From positions 1 through 20,719 of the forward strand of contig JAYMSP010003189.1 in NCBI GenBank assembly GCA_036897095.1: DNA of 20,719 nt, written 5' to 3'. The translations under genes were made by a program, and so were the position numbers. The notes under the pieces were generated by a model. That model did no database searches, was not told the origin of the DNA, and was given only the letters and a program-made list of their open reading frames with translations. Shown one piece after another: positions 1 to 13,467 of this stretch; position 1 is the first letter of the stretch, and the number at the start of each line of letters is the position of its first letter. This DNA is from Plantago elongata. Its lineage: Eukaryota; Streptophyta; Magnoliopsida; Lamiales; Plantaginaceae.

Positions 1-591
1 CTTCTAAGTGTTGATATTTATAGATGAATTTGAGAGTCATTCGAATAATATCCGTTGGAGCTTCTCAGAATTCAATCAGTTGATATCTCAAAATAAGTAC
101 TCAGAAGTCACTATCTCGTTTTTCAGAGAGGGCTTGTTGGAATCGACTTTTTCAGTCGGTTTAATTAATACATTGTACTATATCTTGTCATGTAGTCTCA
201 ACAGACAAATGTGCTCATCAGAAAGCTAGCATGCTCCTTGATTCAGAATGACAAATCTTCAAAGAGGTGTATGGTGCAAAAGAACTATACAAGGCTTTCT
301 GAACATAGCATTTCAGAGGAGACTAATCCCCTGTGTCTTCATTAAACTCGCGCAATCTTCAATCTTCAAATCTTCGGTTAAACTCCATTGCTAGGATCCT
401 TCTTCACGGCCATCTTCGAAACATAAAAATTACATTTAGAGACCTCAACAATCCTATACAAGTTTAACTAGACTAACATACTAAGTGATTTCCTCTTACA
501 ATGTTCAAGTGAACCGAGAGTACTAGTCACCTTTCTGTACTAAAGATAAGTTACATGGTGATTGATCAAAAACACTAAAAAATATTTCTAA
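1..591. other. Retroelement-flanking DNA, no gene recognised
   Basis: No convincing coding region is visible. The longest open frame (8-229) is short and resembles no family I know. The stretch leads directly into the decayed frame starting at 592, so it may be internal sequence of the same element. I see no terminal repeat or tRNA-like box here. Confidence 0.4.
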
Positions 592-1509
592 CATGATATT
601 TATAAGTCTCCAGTTCGAAACTTCGATAATGATGATGATGATGAGACTGGCACTGATGAACATCCACTTCAGAAGAGAAGGAAAGTGGGTAGCCTCCCTG
701 AACCTCCTTTGGCTGCCAGACCAATTGCTGCCAAAACTCCTTCTAGGAATACCAAGTCAATCCAAGGTGGATCTTCCAGCACAGCTCCCAGAAAGCATGA
801 AGAACTTTCACTGGAGAAAGGACTGAATAGAAAAAGGCGTAGTGATCTTCAGTTTGGCAGAGTTCAAGAGAAAGAACACGAAAGGCCAACTGCTGCCCAG
901 ATTGAGTAAGTCAAAACTGATGACAACCAATCAGTCTAAAGGTGCATACATCTCCAGAATGGTTACTGGATTCTTGAGCTAAAGCATCTTTTGATAAACA
1001 AAAAGTTTCCAGAACCTATCTACAATCAGATAATGGCATGGAGAACTCACAAGCCCTTATTGCTAAATCCAACAAACACCAAGGCCGGGCTTGACTTTGA
1101 AGTTCAGAAGAGGACTGAGGCTATGAAAAAGCCACTTGATTTTTCCTGTCCTAATCCAGGGCCTGATGATGTTCACAAAGTTCATAAATTGGATGGTACC
1201 TATAGCAAGAAGAACAAGTTAGGCATTAAACCCTATCAATCCTTCTATATGACGGCTGAAGAATACATGGATGACATTGCATATCTTGAGATCATCTATC
1301 AACATCATGAGTTATCTCAGCTTAAGGTAGACCATGCATTGGAGTGGGGCAAATACTACTGGGTCAAGCTCTTTGTTTAGAAAAACAAAGACCCTTCCAA
1401 GACTTATAAAGAGCTTTGTGGATTAGCCAGAAAGACAGAGCTTTCTGTCAGAAGGATTCTCTATGAATATGCTGAATATTACAGGAAGGTTGATGACCAG
1501 ATCCAGTAA
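592..1509 (+). pseudogene. Decayed retroelement-like reading frame with basic clusters
   Basis: One reading frame runs about 306 codons from 592 to a TAA at 1507-1509. It is interrupted only by in-frame stops at 907-909 (TAA), 937-939 (TAA) and 1378-1380 (TAG), and the text on both sides of each stop stays in the same frame and looks coding. The first third has an acidic run (DNDDDDE), then basic patches QKRRKV and NRKRRSD that resemble nuclear-localisation signals, and a Pro/Ser-rich linker. The second part (about 960-1377) is Lys- and Tyr-rich and includes YMTAEEYMDD. The last part (1381-1506) is rich in Arg, Tyr and Glu. I do not recognise the family. Its place about 600 bp before a copia-type LTR suggests an extra, env-like or accessory, frame after pol in a copia element; this is inference. 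It could also be a decayed host gene captured by the element. Confidence 0.5.
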
Positions 1510-2124
1510 TCCAAAAAGGTGCTCAAGAACTTGTGGTTTCTAAACCAAAGTTAATTTTGAAGACTTGAAGACTACTAATTTACTTAGTAGTTTTTGTAAT
1601 TCTACTGATTGTATTCCTTTGTAATACTTTTGTAAAAGTTATTTTATGTTATGTAATAGTTCTTTCAGATGATCATACTCTCAGAAATCATTTATAAGAA
1701 GATCGAATAATCATCAGTAGTTCTCCAAGCTTTCTGTTGTGACTAACAAGATCGAATAATCATCAGTAGTTCTAAGTGTCTTTAACCTATAACAAGAGAT
1801 TGTTATTCGTGAAAGATTTAAACTTTCGGATACCCTTTCTGAAGCTCATTTTCTAGAACGGATACCAATTACTTGGGTCAGTAAAAAGAGAACCTACCAT
1901 ACATTAAATAAGTGTATCAAGTAGTGTTATCTATTCTAAGCTCTCTGAAAATATATCTGAAAAGTTATACGAGAAGCTTTCCTGACAATCAACTTATAAC
2001 CAAAACTATCAAGGCGTGGAGTACATGAAGTACTTGATTTGGGAAATTAAGGAATAGCTCCAAGGTTATCTTGAGTACAAAAAGTACTTGGCTCTAGGAG
2101 CTAGGAACAACTCAGGGGGGACAT
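1510..2124 (+). other. Untranslated 3' region of the decayed element
   Basis: No coding region is visible. The stretch contains an exact 26-bp direct repeat (1699-1724 and 1748-1773). It ends in a G-run (CAGGGGGG, about 2113-2120) that fits a degenerate polypurine tract next to a 3' LTR. Inference from position and composition. Confidence 0.4.
1699..1773 (+). repeat. Exact 26-bp direct repeat, period 49
   Basis: Bases 1699-1724 recur identically at 1748-1773, with a 23-bp spacer. Perfect identity in otherwise decayed DNA points to a recent local duplication or slippage. Confidence 0.9.
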
Positions 2125-2514
2125 TTGGTTGGGAAACATTTGTTTGTAGGAATCTTATAATAAGATATATTGTAAGGAGAACTCAATTGTCTGTTCTAGT
2201 GAATTTCAGGTCTCAGAAAGGCCAAAGTGGATTAGTTGGAGGATAACGCCACCTCCAGATACCAATATACTTGTTGTGTTACTTACTATTTTGTATTTAC
2301 ATTACAACATCACACACACACACACACACACATTTACTGTTGCAAAGCACAATTACATTTATATATCGCTTAAGGCTTCCGCTCTTTGAATTTAAGTATC
2401 AGAAACCCACCAGTTTCTGAGAAATAGTGTTAATCGACAAAAGTTTGAAAAGACTATTCAACCTCCCCCTCTCCCTCTAGTCTTTTCCTTTGTCATTATC
2501 TGGACCAACAAACA
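2125..2514 (+). repeat. Probable copia-type LTR
   Basis: The left side begins TTTGGTTGGGAAACA just after a G-rich tract. The right side has the pyrimidine-rich block ATTCAACCTCCCC followed by TCTGGACCAACA, which resembles the 3' end of plant SIRE-like copia LTRs just upstream of the primer-binding site. The ends form an imperfect inverted pair (TTTGGTTG and CAACAAA). No tRNA-Met-type primer site follows, which fits a 3' LTR. The next bases belong to a different, gypsy-like reading frame, so this element may be nested in another one. The boundaries are estimates because only one LTR lies in the window. Confidence 0.5.
2310..2332. repeat. (CA)n microsatellite
   Basis: About 11 uninterrupted CA units lie within the probable copia LTR. 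Confidence 0.95.
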
Positions 2515-3311
2515 CTGAGATTCTTGACAACTTCAAGGAGAGTCTTGTCAAAGAAACCAATAAAATAGTGGAAGACATCCCGTTAGAGACACTCAAGGAA
2601 CACGCGACTCTTACTGCTACTGATACAAGGACCAAGGCACATGAAGAGAGTGAAGTTGTACCTAACCTAGTTGACCTTTCTAAAGTGGGGGAAACCAAGA
2701 TGATGAGACTAAAAGAAAAAGAAGCTGCAATAGGGCACCCTCGAAGCAAATAGAGCTTTAGTGTCATAGTGGGACTTGGTGCATCTGAAGTAATTGCTAC
2801 ATTGGACACTAGAGCTACAGTCTGTACCATGCCATACTCCTTTCTTAAAGGATGTAAATACACTAGACTTGAGAAGATGGAGTCTCCACTTCAATTGGCA
2901 GATGGATCTGATAGTAGATCACTTGGAATGGCAAGGAATGTCAAGGTATACATTGAGGACAAATCAATCTTGATCGACTTTATCATAGTAAAGGATGTAA
3001 TAGAAGATCAAAACTTAGGACCAAATATAGCACTACTTGGATGGCCATCCATTATTTCAACAAAGATGGATATCAGCGTACATAGATGCATTGTCACTTA
3101 TGAGATAGATGGGGAAGTGGGAGCAGTCAAAGCATTTGATTACATCCCCAAGAGACTTTTGGAAAAGGAACATTCTACTTGGTGCATGGGCCATCTCTGT
3201 TGTCCTTACAACAAACAACGAAGAGGTTCAACGATACCAGCATCATCATCCAACCCAAGTAGGATAAAAAGTCAAGCTCGAGACCTAAAACAAGCACTAT
3301 TCGGGAGGTAA
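2490..3311 (+). pseudogene. Gypsy-type gag-pol fragment with degenerate retropepsin
   Basis: A single frame runs through an in-frame TAG at 2751-2753. Upstream is a Lys/Glu-rich gag-like tail. Downstream is an aspartic protease of the retropepsin type: the flap-side text LDTRATVCTMPYSFL at about 2802-2846, then LQLADGSDSRSLGMARNV, and the C-terminal strand ALLGWPSIISTKMDISV, matching the usual order D-x-G-A-S...LQLADRS...ILGRPFLAT...IDV. The catalytic triad, normally DTG, DSG or DLG, reads D-T-R (2805-2813), which should abolish activity. The frame ends at 3311 before any reverse transcriptase, so the copy is truncated. The left end overlaps the right edge of the copia-like LTR, so the true start is unknown. 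This is dead gypsy-family DNA; I cannot assign the lineage. Confidence 0.75.
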
Positions 3312-3624
3312 CCTAAGCTTCTCTATTCGTTTTTCTTAGAATAATATTAAAAATACAAATATACGTCTTTATTTCAATAAAATTTAAATCCAAAAACATT
3401 TCATTCTTTTTCTAATTTTTCAAAAACCAAAAACATTTATTTACTTTTGAATATTTCAAAAAAACACAAAAATATGTCTTTATTTTCAAAATTTAAAATA
3501 TCTTTTATATTTTCGAAAATTCAAAAATACGTCTTTATTTTCAACTATTTTCGAATATCTAAAAAACTATGTCTTTACTTTCATTTACCAAAAAAAAAAA
3601 TAATAAAAAATAAAAAACATTTGC
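3312..3624 (+). repeat. AT-rich stretch with degenerate tandem repeats
   Basis: A motif close to ATACGTCTTTATTTTCAA occurs near 3358, 3472, 3525 and 3566, embedded in A/T-rich spacer. No coding potential is seen. It probably belongs to the non-coding part of the neighbouring gypsy element. Confidence 0.6.
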
Positions 3625-3770
3625 GTGGTAGCAGCCACCGCGTCGCGGTATCTTCACCGCAACACGGTGGAACTACATACCACCGCGTCACAATGGATTC
3701 ACCCTGACACGGGGGTATGTGTGCCGTCCGCGACGCGGTCTGACCTGACCGCGTCGCGATCCTCCTTTTA
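3625..3770. repeat. GC-rich patch with repeated 11-bp CG motif
   Basis: The motif CCGCGTCGCGG occurs exactly at 3638-3648 and inverted (CCGCGACGCGG) at 3728-3738. Near-copies are CCGCGTCAC at 3683-3691 and CCGCGTCGCGA at 3749-3759. The flanks are strongly AT-rich, so the patch stands out in composition. It is probably an internal motif array of a gypsy-type element; no function is known to me. Confidence 0.75.
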
Positions 3771-4490
3771 CGAAGCTAATTGGTGCTCTACCAAACTATT
3801 TCCTATTATCACTTTTGGCTCTACAATTTTCTATTTTATCATTTCAGGTACAATATATTTTGTAATTTTTACATTAGTATAGAAAAATTAATTTATTGAT
3901 TAAGTTAACTTGGTACACTGCATCTGGTCCTCTACCCGATAATATGCATTCGAGTATTACCAAATAGTATATCCCTAACTCTTACAAACATTTAAAATGG
4001 GTTATGTGTTGCTTTTTTATTTTTCATTTTTTTTTAAAACTTTCTAACCTATAATTTTGATAAGATCATCCATCATTCCATTGTTTACAGACTTGATTTA
4101 TCCGTAAATCTATCTATCTATTTATGAAATTTGTAATGGTAAAAATATGCTATGGAATTATCTATATCTAAAATTAGCCCAAGTGCTTGGATACGTCCAA
4201 GAAATGCCCAATTATCTATCAAGACTCAGGCTCAATTTATAGTTTCTTACTTGAATGGACATATGGTCCTGTTACTGCAACTCGGACCTTACAGACTAGA
4301 CCATATCCATATAATTAATGCGTCAATTCAACTCATAGCCCGACTAGTCCAACACACCATGGAACCATCTTAATAAGATGGTCCAGATCAATCCACCTGG
4401 TCTAGCCGGCTCACTTTTAGAGCAGAATCAACTTTAACTCACTATGTAATGAACGAGGCCACCTGGATCAATTATTCTAGTCAATACGGC
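3771..4490. other. No gene seen; degenerate repeat DNA
   Basis: This AT-rich stretch has no supported coding frame. The open frame at 4152-4373 has no recognisable domain. The sequence becomes LTR-like toward its right end, so the left boundary of the LTR described next may lie within it. Confidence 0.4.
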
Positions 4491-4543
4491 TAGCCCAGGC
4501 TCAATTATCTAGGAGGCAACAATTACAAGTCAAAGAGATGTGG

Positions 4544-4553
4544 GTCACGTGAC
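4544..4553. promoter_or_regulatory. G-box palindrome in LTR-like block
   Basis: GTCACGTGAC is a perfect 10-bp palindrome with the CACGTG core bound by plant bZIP and bHLH factors. It lies about 180 bp before the TATA-like box. Binding is not shown by sequence alone. Confidence 0.5.
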
Positions 4554-4732
4554 GGGTAAATCTTCTCCGCAGACACCCCACTTCTCCAACTAACCATTGA
4601 AATAAAGAAGTCGTTGCGAGAACTTACAGAGGGGGGGAGAGTCCTTCTCCAACTGAACTTTTTTCTCCAACTAAATCCCGACAAATAAGGGATCCAAGAT
4701 AACCAACCCATGAGGAGGTGCTACAACTATCT

Positions 4733-4742
4733 CTATAAAAGG
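4733..4742 (+). promoter_or_regulatory. TATA box of LTR-like block
   Basis: CTATAAAAGG fits the plant TATA consensus well, and a leader-like C/A-rich sequence follows about 30 bp downstream. Probably the old retroelement promoter. Confidence 0.5.
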
Positions 4743-5170
4743 AGAAGATGACAAAACCTGGAGGATCATCTAATATCAAGCAACTACATGCATTAGCAAA
4801 ACCCTAGCTACTAGAAAGTTATCTTTGCAATACATTCAATCGACAACCTCATCGTCCACATTCCATCTCTCTAAACATCATCTCCTCCCTAATGCCATCA
4901 CCACATCTTCTCAACCTTCATCCCGCTCCATACACTTCGACTCTCTCCATTGTCGACTTGACTCAACCTGCCTCTAGCCGCTGGAGAAGCTATCACATTC
5001 CAAATATGATAATTACTCTCCGTCTCTTTCTTATTTACTATTCCACCTAATCCAGACTTACTAGCTTGAGCGTCGAAGTCCACTCGGTCGGCACCACACC
5101 ATGTCTCATTTGGATCTTACGATCCTATGTGTTCCTTCGTGTTGTCATGCAGGTTGTTGGTGCCCCCCAA

Positions 5171-5589
5171 TTCAAAACCTTAATTTCAATTGTAGATTCT
5201 GAGTGTTTACAGAATTTAATAAATGAACCTTTTTATTTTTTGAATATGTAGATTCTTATGTTTTATTATTTTTTTATAACTGAAACATATTTTTCCAAAA
5301 AAATTATGTCCACTTTAAGAATAGAAAATAAGTGAAATTAATTGTTTTTTTTAGGGAAAGTGAAAATGTTAATTCACAAATACATCTGGAAAATAATACA
5401 AGTTAGAGAAGTATTAAAAATTAGAATAGCAGTTAACGTAGACAAAGAATATATGAAACCAATTATGCTAGCCTATAAATCAACGAAATCTTTCATTATA
5501 TAGCCAAGTGAGAATAATTAAGATGATTATATTTGTAAATAAATTTAAAAACTACGCTTACTGTTAAATTGATTAATTAGTAATATTTA
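5171..5589. other. AT-rich intergenic DNA, nothing recognised
   Basis: No coding frame, terminal repeat or tRNA-like box is visible. It separates the LTR-like block from the dispersed repeat at 5590. Confidence 0.5.
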
Positions 5590-5763
5590 CCTTTAGCCTC
5601 ATTTATTTGTTATCATAAAACTCAAAGTAATAATTAAGGAGGCTATATACATTTAATATAATACATTTTTTAGCCACTTTCAAATTAACACTCTTTCAGT
5701 ATATAGACCTGATTAATCGTCGAAGTATTAATTTTAACATTGGTTGGGCATGTGAAATTAACC
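5590..5763 (+). repeat. Dispersed inverted repeat, copy 1
   Basis: This segment matches the reverse complement of 16172-16357 along almost its full length. Shared blocks include TTGTTATCATAA, TATATACATTTA, AATTAACACTCTTT and GGGCATGTGAAATTA in the same order and spacing. Identity by eye is roughly three quarters, with small indels. The non-coding AT-rich content and lack of coding frames suggest an old MITE or other small transposable element. Termini and target-site duplications could not be fixed. Confidence 0.8.
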
Positions 5764-5803
5764 ATCGATATTTAATTTGATTGGGGAATATTAAACACAT
5801 TAT

Positions 5804-5848
<45 letters not shown>

Positions 5849-6079
5849 AAGGTCCTTCAATTGTTAAAAATATAGTAGTCGTATTTTTTGAAATATCTCT
5901 CAAATTATCACATCTTGAAAAATATATAAACGTATATGCACTACGTAATCATAATTACATAACAAAAATTATTATACATGTGTAATACAAAATGATTTTG
6001 ATAACAAATAGAATAATACTTGCTAGAATAATTTATAGTAATAAACATAAAATGCATAATTTATAATAATCGAACCACC
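5764..6079. other. AT-rich intergenic DNA with TA microsatellite
   Basis: The stretch is almost pure A/T apart from the microsatellite listed separately. No gene or element end is recognised. Confidence 0.5.
5807..5843. repeat. (TA)n microsatellite
   Basis: About 18 TA units run nearly uninterrupted. Length is likely variable between individuals. Confidence 0.95.
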
Positions 6080-6290
6080 CATGGCCAGAATCCAGTCTTG
6101 GTCAGAACCGGTTCTGGCCAGACCCTGGTCCTGGACATAATATGTTATGACAAGGAGCGGGTCCTGGACATATTTCCGTCAGATTTGGACCAAGCTCCAA
6201 TCAGGGCCCCTCAAAGCATCTCCGACCTGAAGATTGTCGGAGCAAGCTCCGACCTGAGATGCTCCGAAGTCCGATCTTACTACTAGTGTC
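6080..6290. repeat. GC-rich segment with palindromes and short repeats
   Basis: A GC-rich island sits between AT-rich flanks. It has a perfect palindrome CAGAACCGGTTCTG (6103-6116), a direct repeat GGTCCTGGACATA (6127-6139 and 6160-6172), and a hairpin whose outer 8-bp arms AGCATCTC and GAGATGCT (6215-6222, 6256-6263) enclose the inverted pair CTCCGAC and GTCGGAG. It resembles the end of a small hAT-like or MITE element, but no terminal inverted repeats or target-site duplication were confirmed. Confidence 0.55.
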
Positions 6291-6549
6291 GTTCGGGAAT
6301 TCATTGTGTTCTTAGAGTTCAACGTGTTTTTTGTTTAAATTTTTTCGGTTTATTCGTTGGGTGATAAAATTGATTCGGATAAACTTGTTTAGATGTTTTT
6401 GAGGTGAAAGAGCAATGTTTAAAACATATTGAATTATTTTGTAATTTATAATATTATCGGTGTATAATTAAAAACTTCAACTTGCGTTTAGTAAAAATGT
6501 TCATGTGTTTATCTAACATTTCAAGTGGGTATAAAGTAGAAAGATTCAT
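6291..6549. other. Upstream region of the helicase gene
   Basis: AT-rich sequence between the GC-rich repeat segment and the likely transcribed leader. It should hold the distal promoter. No clear TATA box at a suitable distance was identified. Confidence 0.4.
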
Positions 6550-6755
6550 TTCAAACTCACCCAATCTCACACTTCCCTTAAAACCCCTCTCTCTCAGGTC
6601 TAGGGTTTTGCTTCTCCGTCTCAGATCCTCCCACTCGCTGCAGCGAAGTCCAAAGCTAGTTAAAGCTCTCAAAGTAAGCATCGTTCCATATTCAGCTCAA
6701 AATATACCAAATTTTATCAAACATTGAAACATTATAATTTGCTCCAGCAGGAACA
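6550..6755 (+). promoter_or_regulatory. Helicase core promoter / 5' leader with telo-box
   Basis: A pyrimidine-rich patch (CCCCTCTCTCTCAGG, about 6585-6599) is followed by TAGGGTTT (6601-6608), the reverse complement of the plant telo-box AAACCCTA, common near the start of highly expressed housekeeping genes. A strong donor AAA|GTAAGC at 6674 and an acceptor CCAGCAG| at 6750 outline a possible 77-bp 5' UTR intron ending 5 bp before the start codon. The transcription start itself cannot be read directly. Confidence 0.55.
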
Positions 6756-12919
<6,164 letters not shown>

Positions 12920-13441
12920 CTGCTGCACGCCTGGGATCAAGTCTATTTCGTTCCGGGTTTCAAATGTCAGAATGATAATCCAACTAAGACGAGTGTTGAT
13001 GACGTATTTTTAGCAATACTTTGGAGGAAACTTGTGTTTTGTTATAAGCTTTATGGAAAAGCTGGATCACCAACGGATTTTGTTGTACTTTTCAAGCATT
13101 AGTGATTCTGTTTTAGTAAAATGAGAATCCTGCGGGCAGATCTTGAATGTTGTCTACTTGTGGCAACTCCGCATGATACAGACATCTCTTTTTATTTGGG
13201 CGTAGGCAAAATTTCTGAAACACCTTTCTGTAGTTTCTCGGCATAGAAACTGTATTTGTTAATCATATATCAGCAGTTCAGTTTCTTCAGTACGATTAGC
13301 ATAATTGCATGTTATTTACTGAGAACTCATTCTTGCATTCAACCTCAACTCCTTAACACCAAACAACCTTATGACTCCCCTGAGCAACTCATAATTATTT
13401 ACCAGAGAATTAAGAAGTATCATATGTAAAGATAGCATCAT
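12920..13441. other. Convergent 3' region of helicase and AAE2-like genes
   Basis: The two genes face each other, with 548 bp between their stop codons. The left part should be the helicase 3' UTR and the right part that of the minus-strand ligase. No canonical AATAAA for the helicase was identified; plant signals are often degenerate. No other gene is seen. Confidence 0.6.
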
Positions 13442-13447
13442 TTTATT
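13442..13447 (-). terminator. Poly(A) signal of AAE2-like gene
   Basis: AATAAA on the minus strand lies about 21 bp after the ligase stop codon. It fits the near-upstream element of a plant poly(A) site, giving a short 3' UTR. More distal sites remain possible. Confidence 0.5.
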
Positions 13448-13467
13448 GTCCAATTGATAGCTATGTT

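Larger units (their letters stand above)
4490..5170 (+). repeat. Probable gypsy-type LTR (solo or truncated)
   Basis: The block has promoter order: a perfect palindrome GTCACGTGAC with a G-box (4544-4553), then CTATAAAAGG (4733-4742), then a C/T-rich leader without an open frame. At the right edge GGTTGTTGGTGCC (about 5155-5167) resembles the start of a tRNA-type primer-binding site (TTGGTGCC) used by several gypsy lineages. After that the sequence turns into featureless AT-rich DNA, so no internal region is preserved. The left end is not located, and no target-site duplication was found. Confidence 0.45.

Noticed and set aside
3447-3707. 86-aa open frame rich in Lys, Phe and Ile
   Set aside because: It is a translation of degenerate AT-rich tandem repeats.
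4152-4373. 73-aa open frame
   Set aside because: No similarity to any family I know, and it lies in repeat-like DNA.
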